DNA of 64,000 nt from Cellvibrio mixtus subsp. mixtus J3-8 (GTDB lineage Bacteria > Pseudomonadota > Gammaproteobacteria > Pseudomonadales > Cellvibrionaceae): the NCBI RefSeq assembly GCF_000766945.1, contig NZ_KN266208.1, positions 36,604-100,603 of the forward strand, in the 5' to 3' direction. Shown here one piece after another: positions 44,569-53,638 of the stretch (position 1 is its first letter; every line of letters begins with the position of its first letter). The notes under the pieces are model-generated. The model searched no databases. It was not told the DNA's origin and worked only from the letters and a program-made list of their open reading frames with translations. Made by a program: the position numbers and the translations under genes.

Positions 44569-46793
44569 ATGAACATGACCTGCAACAGCAATTACAGCAA
44601 CCCACACCCGCTCCTGCTGCCGACGCCAAAGCGCGCCATATCGCCGCTGCTATGGCTGCGTTTTCTGCACAGCATACAGTAACGGCAAATGAAGAAAGCC
44701 GGTCCATTAACGAGGAACAAAATAGTCCGCAAAAAAAATCCAATGTGCTCCAAGGATTTTTACAACGCCTGCGTCCTACCCGTGACACCAATCATCACGG
44801 GAGTGATTCAATGAACAATCCAACGTTTGATAACCGTCCTCTTTGGCAAAAACCGGCGCTTATTTCCAGCATTGCAGCATCCAGCCTGGCGGTGCTGGCG
44901 GGAATCACATTTATGCAACATCTGGCAATCAACCCGGTGAATGATGAACTGTCAGCAACACTGGCAAAGCAAACAGCTGAAGCCAATGAACAGCGCAAAC
45001 AATCGGAACGAGCCAATGATGGATTGCTAGAAAAGAAAATTGCCACTGATGTTGTTGAAGAGGCTGTAGTGACCGGTGTACGTGCAGAAATACCGCAGGA
45101 AAGAAACGTTATTAGCGCTGGGGATACCGGACAATTACCGGATGCCAGTGTTGCTGATGCGTTGCAACGAGTACCTGAATACTCTGTTGCCGCACCTCCA
45201 CCAGCACCAGTTGCCAGCCGCACTACCGCCGCTGTACCTGCGTTAGCCAAACCAATTATGCGGCAGGCCGATTTGATTAAAGAGGCTCAGGTTGCCGGGA
45301 TGAGAGAAAACATCGTTAGCGCTCCGGAATTAAAACGTGCAAACGGCGCAATCGATATACCAACGGCACCACCACAAGAATATCGCGACCGCTTTGAAGG
45401 CTTTACAGAAAATGCAGTAACCGCTGTGAGTGAAAATCCCGTCTCTACATTTTCAATCGATGTGGATACGGCTTCGTACAGTTTTGTACGCCGCCAATTA
45501 AATAATGGCCAACTGCCCGCAAAAAATGCAGTGCGCATTGAAGAGATGATCAATTATTTTGATTACACCTACCCTGCGCCGCGCGATGAAAAAACACCGT
45601 TTGCAACACACGTTAGTGTGATGGATTCACCGTGGAAAAAAGGCAACCAGTTAATCCATATCGGCATTCAGGGCTATCAATTGCCAATGGCTAAAATTCC
45701 ACAATCCAATCTGGTTTTTTTGTTAGATGTTTCCGGCTCCATGGATGATCCCGGCAAATTGCCGCTGGTAAAACAATCCATGAGTTTATTGCTGGATACA
45801 TTAAAACCTGACGACACCATCGCCATTGCTGTTTACGCTGGCGCTACTGGGACGGTTTTGGAACCGACAAAAGTCAAAGAAAAAACCAAAATCCTTGCTG
45901 CATTAAATAATTTGCAAGCCGGTGGCAGCACCGCCGGCGCCGAAGGTATCGCACTCGCCTACCAGTTGGCGGAAGCGAATTTTAATTCCAACGGTGTTAA
46001 CCGGATTATTCTCGCCACCGATGGTGACTTTAATGTAGGCCAAACCAGTGATGATGCATTGCAGGATTTGATTGAACGTAAACGCGATAAAGGTATTTAT
46101 TTATCGGTATTAGGTTTTGGCCAAGGCAACTATCAGGATGCAATGATGCAAACCCTGGCGCAAAACGGCAACGGTACTGCAGCGTATATCGATACATTAA
46201 GTGAAGCGCAAAAAGTCCTGGTGAACGAAGCTAAGTCGACATTATTTCCCATTGCCAAAGATGTGAAAATCCAGGTGGAATTTAACCCGGCGACAGTGGC
46301 GGAATATCGTTTGATTGGTTATGAAACCCGCGCGCTTAACCGCGAGGATTTCAATAACGATAAAGTGGATGCCGGCGAAATTGGCTCGGGCCATAAAGTC
46401 ACTGCAATCTATGAAATCACTCCCGTAAATTCCGACAGCAAATTGTTGGAGCCTGGCCGCTACCAACAACAAGCAACGATGAATAGCAAATCCAGTGAGC
46501 TGGCATTCTTGCGGTTGCGTTATAAATTACCAACACAAAACCAATCAATGTTAATAGAAACACCCATTACGAAAAATACACGCGATGCTAGTGCCAACTA
46601 TCAACAAGAGGTTAATTTTTCAATTGCTGTTGCCGGTTTCGCGCAGCTGTTACGCGGCAGTAACTACACCGGTGATTTTAATTACGACCAGGTAATCGAA
46701 TTAGCACAAGCCAATAAAGGCAAGGATGAATACGGTTATCGCACCGAATTTATCCAGCTGGTGCGCAAGGCAAAAATTGCCAAGCCGCTGTAA
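44565..46793 (+). CDS. Membrane vWA (YfbK-like) protein with TonB-receptor-like motifs
   Basis: About 742 residues, start chosen at ATG 44565 because GGAGG lies 7 bp upstream and the codon overlaps the sigma gene's stop. Cytoplasmic region 1-100, membrane helix at about 108-126, a disordered region, then YfbK-N, a von Willebrand A domain with the MIDAS motif DVSGS at 388-392 and DUF3520 at the C-terminus (YRLIGYETRALNREDFNNDK). Between helix and vWA, residues 163-210 read VVEEAVVTGVRAEIP and then GQLPDASVADALQRVPEYSV, very like the plug start of TonB-dependent receptors; a second similar stretch (VAGMRENIVSAPELKRANGA) follows at 243-262. The cytosolic N-terminus may be the anti-sigma element; this is inference. 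Confidence 0.85.
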   Translation: MNEHDLQQQLQQPTPAPAADAKARHIAAAMAAFSAQHTVTANEESRSINEEQNSPQKKSNVLQGFLQRLRPTRDTNHHGSDSMNNPTFDNRPLWQKPALISSIAASSLAVLAGITFMQHLAINPVNDELSATLAKQTAEANEQRKQSERANDGLLEKKIATDVVEEAVVTGVRAEIPQERNVISAGDTGQLPDASVADALQRVPEYSVAAPPPAPVASRTTAAVPALAKPIMRQADLIKEAQVAGMRENIVSAPELKRANGAIDIPTAPPQEYRDRFEGFTENAVTAVSENPVSTFSIDVDTASYSFVRRQLNNGQLPAKNAVRIEEMINYFDYTYPAPRDEKTPFATHVSVMDSPWKKGNQLIHIGIQGYQLPMAKIPQSNLVFLLDVSGSMDDPGKLPLVKQSMSLLLDTLKPDDTIAIAVYAGATGTVLEPTKVKEKTKILAALNNLQAGGSTAGAEGIALAYQLAEANFNSNGVNRIILATDGDFNVGQTSDDALQDLIERKRDKGIYLSVLGFGQGNYQDAMMQTLAQNGNGTAAYIDTLSEAQKVLVNEAKSTLFPIAKDVKIQVEFNPATVAEYRLIGYETRALNREDFNNDKVDAGEIGSGHKVTAIYEITPVNSDSKLLEPGRYQQQATMNSKSSELAFLRLRYKLPTQNQSMLIETPITKNTRDASANYQQEVNFSIAVAGFAQLLRGSNYTGDFNYDQVIELAQANKGKDEYGYRTEFIQLVRKAKIAKPL

Positions 46794-46830
46794 CTATATA
46801 AGCACCGGAATAGCAATAAACACCGCAATA

Positions 46831-46905
46831 GAAAGGCGCTAAATAGAAAAGCCCGGAATAGAAAGGCCCGAAACAGGAAGGCCCGAAACAGGAAGGCCCG
46901 GAATT
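46831..46905 (+). repeat. Five 15-bp tandem repeats merging into a terminator
   Basis: Five degenerate copies start at 46831, 46846, 46861, 46876 and 46891, each close to GAAAGGCCCGAAATA. The last copy supplies the 5' arm of the following hairpin. Confidence 0.8.
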
Positions 46906-46919
46906 ATCCGGGCCTTTTT
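46893..46919 (+). terminator. Terminator after the vWA gene
   Basis: AAGGCCCGG and CCGGGCCTT form a 9-bp stem with loop AATTAT, followed by T residues; 100 bp after the vWA stop and also positioned to end the convergent gene. Confidence 0.88.
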
Positions 46920-46935
46920 CCATCACACCAGAACG

Positions 46936-48579
46936 TTATTTATGTAGGGACGTGGTGCTGTTATGAATTGTGAAACTTTCGCTGACGGTCCTTAATAATT
47001 TTCGGTTTTTCTCATAAAGGGATTCAAGGGTCCAGGCGTAAGTGATGTAAAAATCTGAATCCGTTTCAGTGACCGTCAGCACGTAAACAATTTTTACTCC
47101 ATCCAATACCACAGCAATTTCTTGTTGTTGCGCACGGCGACCATTTATTTGTACCGATTTTACCGGCTCCAGTTCACGCAGCCCGCTGCCGGATGATGCC
47201 AATGTCTTCACTACAAACCCGAGATACGCAGCAGCATCAATAGGTGGGTTAAAATCCTGCTTTGCTTCTGCCATGACAATCGCATAATTTTCAGTCGCCA
47301 GATTCGCCACCCCCAACAGGGCATGCTCGTTTAACTGACGATTACCGCTCCAATTACGCGGCACCACTAACGATATTTTTTTATCATCGCTGTACATCCG
47401 TATATCGGACGCAGACTTTCCTGATTCAGGACGTTGTGTCGTTACACCACCGCGACATTCCGGGTCGCGCTGTTTGTCTTGCATGGTGCCACCTTTGCAA
47501 TCCCACACTATTTGTGTGCCGGATTTTTTGGGGGTCCAAATAATCGTTGGGGCATTTCCAGCGTTATAGGTCACCACCAATTTCGCCCCCTGATCCAGAC
47601 GGATAGAACGCACATGTTGGGTGCTGATATTTTCCGGTAACCCTGCCAGAACATTTTCGCTGGGGAAAAAATTCTTTTCCAAGATAACTTTTTCAACTTT
47701 TGCACGGGTTTCATCAACGAGCGCAGCAGAGGCACGGACTTTTGAACGAATCGAGTAATCCTGATAGGCCGGCAGCGCGATAGCAGCGAGGATGCCGATA
47801 ATCGCTATAAACAATATTGCCCCAATAATAATCGCAACAATCATACCGGGACCGGGTGAAGGAACTTGCCCATACTTGCGCTGCCAGCGCTCCTTCGGAG
47901 TGAGCCAGAAAACAAATGCCTCAAGCAGCGAAATAATGCTGGGAATTAATGTGCCCCAGAACAGCAAATAAAACACGCCCCACCATTGCCCCAAATAAAA
48001 ACGGTGCACACCAAACCCGCCAACAAAAAATGCGAGTGCGCCCGCAGCCACTTTATTTTTGCTGTTGAATTGCGGCTGTTCCGTGCGGCATTTCGGGCAA
48101 TGGATCATACCTGCATGCAACGCAGCGCCGCATTTGAAACAAAAATGGCTTGGCTGTTCAACCTCGGCCCGGGGTGATTCATAAGGCGATGAGTAAGTAA
48201 TTGAAAAGTGATCGGTATAAGTAGATGCATGAACAGAAGCCGACGCAGTAGGAGCAGCTTCCACAGGCACAACACCAAGCGGCGTTACCGCCGGCAGCGG
48301 GCGTGCTACAGCCGGACTTAGTGCATCGTTGGGAAATAATTGTTCGGCGTGTTCAATTAACTCGCACAAGCCACCGGCTTTATCAATCGCCATTTTGTAT
48401 TTTTTTGCCGTGGCCAAATCCACATTAGCCTTGAGCAAGCTGCGCGATTTGCGCAACATTTTTTCAATGACAGGAATATCTTTCTTGAAGGTGGCAGCAA
48501 GGTTGCTTACCAGGGTTGACCGCTCTACTCCCAATTGGGACTCGCCCAATATATAAACATCCCATTTGATATCTGACAT
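46936..48579 (-). CDS. Zinc ribbon / TM2 / type IV pilin-like chimera
   Basis: About 547 residues, start at ATG 48579 with AAGGA 8 bp upstream. Order: an N-terminal alpha/beta region of about 75 residues, a linker, a zinc ribbon (CFKCGAA...CPKC, from Cys147), a TM2 domain with two helices (about 172-232, with GVHRFYLGQWW), then a membrane helix reading IIGILAAIALPAYQDYSIRS (about 258-280), identical in style to major type IV pilin N-termini, followed by a pilin-like globular region with C..C pair and a C-terminal domain of about 150 residues. The prepilin cleavage site (G-F-T-L-I-E) is missing, so the helix is unlikely to be processed by PilD. Function unknown. Confidence 0.75.
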   Translation of the reverse strand: MSDIKWDVYILGESQLGVERSTLVSNLAATFKKDIPVIEKMLRKSRSLLKANVDLATAKKYKMAIDKAGGLCELIEHAEQLFPNDALSPAVARPLPAVTPLGVVPVEAAPTASASVHASTYTDHFSITYSSPYESPRAEVEQPSHFCFKCGAALHAGMIHCPKCRTEQPQFNSKNKVAAGALAFFVGGFGVHRFYLGQWWGVFYLLFWGTLIPSIISLLEAFVFWLTPKERWQRKYGQVPSPGPGMIVAIIIGAILFIAIIGILAAIALPAYQDYSIRSKVRASAALVDETRAKVEKVILEKNFFPSENVLAGLPENISTQHVRSIRLDQGAKLVVTYNAGNAPTIIWTPKKSGTQIVWDCKGGTMQDKQRDPECRGGVTTQRPESGKSASDIRMYSDDKKISLVVPRNWSGNRQLNEHALLGVANLATENYAIVMAEAKQDFNPPIDAAAYLGFVVKTLASSGSGLRELEPVKSVQINGRRAQQQEIAVVLDGVKIVYVLTVTETDSDFYITYAWTLESLYEKNRKLLRTVSESFTIHNSTTSLHK

Positions 48580-48661
48580 CGCGCGCATCCTTATTATCAT
48601 TTTTTGCAGACAGTGCTGCCCGGTTTCCAAGGCAGCACTGTGTGTTGGTTAATGCGCCATA

Positions 48662-49174
48662 TTAGCTTTTGTAAGGCAGGCTTCCAAGATAATCTTTCTT
48701 GCCAAGATCCACGCCGTTATGACGCAAAATTGCGTAGGCAGTGGTGACGTGGAAATAAATATTCGGTATCGCATGTTGGATCGCAAACTCATAACCGGTG
48801 AGGTATTTACCCTCCCAGCGCGGCTGGCTGATGTGGCGCTCGGCGGTCTCCGCAAAATCAGCCGGGGTGAAGGTAGCGAGGTAATCAAGTACTGCCTGGA
48901 TACGCGCTTTTAATTCCGGCAAGGTTGTTTCGGTATCTGCATGAACCGGTGCCAATTCTACCTTTCCAGTCAGGCGCGCCACGCCCAGCTTGGCGGTATC
49001 ACAAGCAATCTGTACCTGGCGAATCAAATTGAACTGGTCCGGTGCCAGGCGCGAGTTGAGCAACACCGAGACATCATATTTTTTGGCTTCGGCATGGGCT
49101 GCGGCCTTATCCAGGAAGTTATTGAGGTTGTTGAGGATTTTGCTGAATTGCACAACGGTGAGATCGTAAAACAT
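48662..49174 (-). CDS. DUF1993 family protein
   Basis: A 170-residue helical protein of the DUF1993 family (DinB-like four-helix bundle). GGAGG lies 7 bp before ATG 49174, deciding against the longer frame from 49357. C-terminal region has FAIQHAIPNIYFHVTTAYAILRHNG, a typical part. The molecular role of the family is not known. Confidence 0.85.
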   Translation of the reverse strand: MFYDLTVVQFSKILNNLNNFLDKAAAHAEAKKYDVSVLLNSRLAPDQFNLIRQVQIACDTAKLGVARLTGKVELAPVHADTETTLPELKARIQAVLDYLATFTPADFAETAERHISQPRWEGKYLTGYEFAIQHAIPNIYFHVTTAYAILRHNGVDLGKKDYLGSLPYKS

Positions 49175-49377
49175 GGTTAGGCCTCCAGAACTTAACGCAA
49201 ATTTACATAGAGCGATTGCTCGTGAACATACAGTGAAAAACGCCCGATTTATCCAAGGTTGAAGCGATTTGGGGCTAGGAGTAGCGCTATTCAATGGCAC
49301 CTGAAAAAAACTGCGGGTTGCGCGAATTTCTTTTGAGCATTTATAGTCGACCCTCATTCACGAAAAAAGAAGATGCT

Positions 49378-51117
49378 ATGCCGCATAATATTAGTTTGAT
49401 AACCACTATTGCCGCCGGCCTCGGATTGGCCATGGTGCTTGGTTTCCTTGTCACACGCCTGCGTATGCCACCCCTGGTTGGCTATTTGATCGCAGGCGTA
49501 ATCATTGGTCCTTATACCCCCGGTTTTGTCGCCGATTTGGAACTGACTGCCCAACTGGCAGAAATCGGCGTGATGCTGTTGATGTTTGGCGTGGGGTTGC
49601 ATTTCTCTATTGGCGATCTGATGTCAGTCAAACGCATCGCCATTCCCGGCGCGATTGTACAAATCGCCGTTGCCACAGCCCTTGGCGCTGGCGCTGGCTT
49701 GTGGTGGGGTTGGAACCTGGGTGAATCCGTTGTGTTTGGCCTTGCGCTCTCCGTCGCCAGTACAGTGGTGCTGTTAAAAGCACTGGAGGCACGCGGGGTT
49801 ATCGACAGTATTAACGGCAAAATCGCGGTAGGCTGGTTAGTCGTTGAAGATCTGGTGATGGTACTGGTGCTGGTGCTTTTACCGGCCTTTGCAGTTTTAT
49901 TAGGCGGCCACACGGCTGGCGGCCATGAACCCGCCAGTGGCAATATCCCGCTGACGATTGCCATCACTATTGGCAAAGTAATCGCGTTCATTGCCTTTAT
50001 GCTGATTGTGGGCAAACGCTTGTTGCCAAAATTTTTATGGTGGGTAGCCGGGACAGGCTCACGCGAATTATTCAGCCTCTGCGTTATCGCCACCGCCGTT
50101 GGCGTGGCTTACGGATCAGCCGCCCTGTTTGATGTTTCCTTCGCGTTGGGCGCCTTTTTTGCGGGCATGATGCTGCGCGAATCCGAATTCAGCCATCGCG
50201 CTGCCGATGAATCATTACCATTGCGCGATGCTTTCGCGGTACTGTTTTTTGTGTCCGTTGGCATGTTGTTTGATTTCCATATCATCGTAAACGAGCCATT
50301 AAAAGTGCTGACCGTGGTGGCCATCATTATGTTTGGCAAAACCATTGTGGCCGTCGCGTTGGTGTTGATGTTCCGCTACCCGTTGAATACGGCATTGACC
50401 GTTGGCGTAAGCCTTGCGCAAATCGGGGAGTTTTCCTTTATCCTCGCGGGACTTTGTATCACCCTGGGGCTGATGGATAGCACCGGCCAGAACCTGATTC
50501 TGGCGGGAGCATTAATTTCCATCGCCCTGAACTCATTAATGTTTGGCGGCCTTGAGCCATTACAACGCTGGGCGCGCACCCACTCCTCCTTTGCGCGTAA
50601 ATTGGAAGCCAGTGTCGATCCATTAGCCACATTACCCATGAGCACACATGAATCTTATCTGGCCGGGCAAGTGGTATTGGTTGGCTATGGCCGCGTAGGC
50701 GGACGCATCGCAAAGATTCTGAATTCCAATAACATCCCTTACGTAGTTGCCGATACAAATCGTGAACTTGTGGAGCAACTACGTGCAAAAAATATCCCGG
50801 CTGTGTGTGGCGATGCGGCAGATCCGAATGTATTAATCCAGGCTCATATTGCGCAAGCAGGAATGTTGGTCGCCGCCACCGCCAATACATTCCATGTACG
50901 GAAAATGGTTGAGACCGCCCGCTTGCTTAACCCCAAAATTGAAATAGTGATTCGCACTCACAATGAAGATGAAGCGGAATTATGGGTTAAGGAAAATATC
51001 GGCAAGATATTCTTAAGCGAGCGCGAACTCGCCGCAGGTATGGCTGATCATGTGTTGTTGCGTATGGGTAAACTCGATTCGCACACAACGCATTCTCAAC
51101 ACGCCCATTCGCATTAG
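49378..51117 (+). CDS. CPA2 cation:proton antiporter, YbaL/KefB type
   Basis: About 579 residues: 12-13 membrane helices with LRMPPLVGYLIAGVIIGPYTPG, then a cytoplasmic RCK/TrkA-N domain with nucleotide-binding glycines in VLVGYGRVGGRIAKIL. Likely a potassium or sodium/proton antiporter. ATG 49378 is chosen over 49294, since the extra 28 residues precede the first helix. C-terminal TrkA-C seems missing or very short. It is convergent with motB and ends at a shared terminator. Confidence 0.9.
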   Translation: MPHNISLITTIAAGLGLAMVLGFLVTRLRMPPLVGYLIAGVIIGPYTPGFVADLELTAQLAEIGVMLLMFGVGLHFSIGDLMSVKRIAIPGAIVQIAVATALGAGAGLWWGWNLGESVVFGLALSVASTVVLLKALEARGVIDSINGKIAVGWLVVEDLVMVLVLVLLPAFAVLLGGHTAGGHEPASGNIPLTIAITIGKVIAFIAFMLIVGKRLLPKFLWWVAGTGSRELFSLCVIATAVGVAYGSAALFDVSFALGAFFAGMMLRESEFSHRAADESLPLRDAFAVLFFVSVGMLFDFHIIVNEPLKVLTVVAIIMFGKTIVAVALVLMFRYPLNTALTVGVSLAQIGEFSFILAGLCITLGLMDSTGQNLILAGALISIALNSLMFGGLEPLQRWARTHSSFARKLEASVDPLATLPMSTHESYLAGQVVLVGYGRVGGRIAKILNSNNIPYVVADTNRELVEQLRAKNIPAVCGDAADPNVLIQAHIAQAGMLVAATANTFHVRKMVETARLLNPKIEIVIRTHNEDEAELWVKENIGKIFLSERELAAGMADHVLLRMGKLDSHTTHSQHAHSH

Positions 51118-51140
51118 AAATAATCGTTCGATGCAAAAAG

Positions 51141-51168
51141 AAAGGGGCTGAATATTCAGCCCCTTTTC
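51141..51168. terminator. Bidirectional terminator between antiporter and motB
   Basis: AAAGGGGCTGAA and TTCAGCCCCTTT pair perfectly; T-rich on the right and A-rich on the left, so it serves both convergent genes. Confidence 0.92.
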
Positions 51169-51206
51169 ATTTCAATATGCTTCCTAACCCGGCAACCTTT
51201 CCAACG

Positions 51207-52211
51207 CTAGCGAGCACTCTCCGCGTCTATCGCATCATTGACTTCCGAGGGTGACAGTATTTTGGGGGCGGGGCCGGATGGGCTAAACGGATCACCACTG
51301 CCTTTAATCAAGCTATTGCTATCAATGCCAGCACCGCTACCCAAAGCATCCGCCACCGCTTTTTTCAACACAATAATAGCGATACGGCGATTGATTGGTT
51401 CATTGGGCTTATCAACCAGCAAGGGCGCCGCAGATCCCATCCCTTGCACTGTCGCGACTTTAGGTTCCGGATAAGAGCCTTCTAATAATGCACGACGCGC
51501 GGCGTTGGCCCGGTCAGCAGACAGCTCCCAGTTTGTGTAGGTTGCACCCGCACCGTAAGGTGTGGAATCAGTGTGGCCAGTGATGCTGATTTTGTTTTGC
51601 ACTTTATTCAAAATCGGACCCAACGCATGTAATACCTCTGATGACCAGGGTTGCAAATTCGCGCTCCCCACATCAAACATCGGACGCTGGTCTTTATCTA
51701 CAATCTGGATGCGCAAACCCAGTGCGGTGAAATCGATAAGGATCTGGTCTTTGATTTTTTGAAATACCGAATCGAGGGAATTGATTTCCGTTTCCAGTTG
51801 TTTTTTTAATTCTTCCAATTGCTGGGTTTCAATTTTTTCCATTTCTTTTTTAACTTGATCTTCAGTCATCTGCTGGTCGTGATCTTTATTCGCTTCCTTA
51901 TCGCTCGCCATATCATTATCGGGTTGGTCGGATTGCGATTGCTTGAGTGGTTGATCCTGGTTAATCAACCCCAAATCCGCACCGCCCTCACCGACCACAT
52001 ACTCGCTGCCCGGATCCTGGAAATAACCGGCAATGGCTTTTTGTTCTTCAGTTGAAGTACTCCCCAATAACCACATCAACAGAAAGAAAGCCATCATGGC
52101 CGTCATAAAGTCCGCGAGTGCGACCTTCCAGGAACCACCATGGTGCCCATGGCCGTGGCCCTTCTTTTTCTTGATGATAATGGGTTGTTGCGTTGCGCCT
52201 TTTTCCATCAC
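51207..52211 (-). CDS. motB: Flagellar stator protein MotB
   Basis: A 334-residue proton-channel stator. His/Lys-rich N-terminus, then the membrane helix ALADFMTAMMAFFLLMWLL with the essential proton-binding Asp34, and a C-terminal OmpA-like peptidoglycan-binding domain with ITGHTDSTPYG and ELSADRANAARRALL. The helix fits proton-type MotB, not the sodium type PomB. It lies 8 bp after motA. The His-rich stretch GHGHGHHGG at 18-26 is unusual and could bind metal. Confidence 0.95.
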   Translation of the reverse strand: MMEKGATQQPIIIKKKKGHGHGHHGGSWKVALADFMTAMMAFFLLMWLLGSTSTEEQKAIAGYFQDPGSEYVVGEGGADLGLINQDQPLKQSQSDQPDNDMASDKEANKDHDQQMTEDQVKKEMEKIETQQLEELKKQLETEINSLDSVFQKIKDQILIDFTALGLRIQIVDKDQRPMFDVGSANLQPWSSEVLHALGPILNKVQNKISITGHTDSTPYGAGATYTNWELSADRANAARRALLEGSYPEPKVATVQGMGSAAPLLVDKPNEPINRRIAIIVLKKAVADALGSGAGIDSNSLIKGSGDPFSPSGPAPKILSPSEVNDAIDAESAR

Positions 52212-52219
52212 TCAAGCCC

Positions 52220-53077
52220 TTATTTTTTGCTTGCGCGATATTGTTCTTCCAACTCTTTGAAGCTGGGGCGAACACTGTGGAACAAGACTTTACGGCCAAA
52301 CTCAACCGCAACTTGCGGCGGCACGCCGTTCATGGACGCCACTAAAACAGCTTTAATGCATTCGTAAGCGCGCGACTCATCGCGCAATTTGTGATTCAGG
52401 TAACTGGCAAAGGGGCCGATGAGGCCGTACGCAAATAAAATCCCCATAAGTGTACCTACCAATGCCGCAGCCACCGAGTGACCCAGTTCAGCCGGCGGTC
52501 CACCGATCTTGCCCATGGTAATTACCACCCCGAGTACCGCAGCAACGATACCGAAACCAGGCAAACCATCAGCAGCGTTTTGAATCGCGCCGGGAACCAG
52601 CGATGCTTCCTGGTGGTGGCCATCCAGCTCTTGTTCCATCAGGGATTCCAATTCGTGCGGCGCCATATTGCCAGCCACCATAATGCGCAGGTAATCGCAG
52701 ATAAATTCAACAATATGATGATCTTTGAGGATGTCAGGATAATTGGCGAAAATCGGGCTGGAATCAGGCTCTTCAATATCACCTTCAATCGCCATCAATC
52801 CTTCGCGACGGGTTTTGTTGAGGATGTCATACAGCAGCGTCAGCATCTCCAGATAAAAGGACTTGTTAAATTTGGACGGAGTCATTAATGCACCGGCCGA
52901 CTTCACCACCCCGATACTCACAGAAAGCGGGTTGGCAACAATCATTCCCCCTAGCGATGCACCGCAAATAATCAGAATCTCGGTCGGCTGCCAAATTGCC
53001 AGCAGGTTACCGCCGTGCAGCACGTATCCGCCGAGCATACAAGCGAAGAGGACGATGATCCCCAAAATAATATTCAC
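52220..53077 (-). CDS. motA: Flagellar stator protein MotA
   Basis: About 285 residues, four membrane helices and a cytoplasmic loop (KFNKSFYLEMLTLLYDILNK) that pushes on FliG. The family segment DGLPGFGIVAAVLGVVITMG is clear. The GTG at 53077 is preferred (GGGGG upstream, and the protein then starts as in E. coli MotA); an upstream TTG (53116) would add 13 residues. It is most like the proton-driven MotA/LafT type. These genes are 40 kb from the flagellar cluster and could drive the lateral or another flagellum. Confidence 0.93.
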   Translation of the reverse strand: MNIILGIIVLFACMLGGYVLHGGNLLAIWQPTEILIICGASLGGMIVANPLSVSIGVVKSAGALMTPSKFNKSFYLEMLTLLYDILNKTRREGLMAIEGDIEEPDSSPIFANYPDILKDHHIVEFICDYLRIMVAGNMAPHELESLMEQELDGHHQEASLVPGAIQNAADGLPGFGIVAAVLGVVITMGKIGGPPAELGHSVAAALVGTLMGILFAYGLIGPFASYLNHKLRDESRAYECIKAVLVASMNGVPPQVAVEFGRKVLFHSVRPSFKELEEQYRASKK

Positions 53078-53313
53078 GCAAACCCCCGGCGCAGAAAACG
53101 CTTCGAAAAGCGGCAAAAATGTCTAAATATCAAACAATGGAATAAGTACCGCTAAACTGGCACGACTTGAGTATAGGCAGGATGAAAACAGGTTCAAGGT
53201 GACGGGGAATTTAACCATCGGGAATTTCACAAATTTGACCCGCAGCGAGGGATGACCGACACTACTGGCGTTAAATTTCCCTTCGCACTACTGCGTGGTT
53301 TTGGAGCCAGATT

Positions 53314-53631
53314 ATGAAAATTGAAGAACTTTCACCCGCCGATCAACAAGCATTGGAAGCGGCCGTATTCCGGCGTTTGCTCGCTCATCTGGATAGCCGT
53401 AAGGATGTACAAAATATCGACCTGATGAACCTCGCCGGCTTTTGCCGCAACTGTTTGAGCAAATGGTATGTGGCAGCGGCGGAAGAGGCGAATATCGCAC
53501 TGGATTATGAAGACGCACGCACTCGCGTGTATGGCATTCCCTATTCGGATTGGAAAACGCAATACCAAAAAGAAGCGAGCAACGTGCAACTGGAAACGTT
53601 TCAAAAAGTGATGGGCGACAAGACAGAGTAA
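53314..53631 (+). CDS. DUF1244 family protein
   Basis: A 105-residue protein of the DUF1244 family with the conserved cysteine pair in GFCRNCLSKWYVAAAEE. GGAG lies 8 bp before the ATG. Function unknown. It ends 7 bp before the convergent hybrid kinase. Confidence 0.9.
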   Translation: MKIEELSPADQQALEAAVFRRLLAHLDSRKDVQNIDLMNLAGFCRNCLSKWYVAAAEEANIALDYEDARTRVYGIPYSDWKTQYQKEASNVQLETFQKVMGDKTE

Positions 53632-53638
53632 ACAGGCG

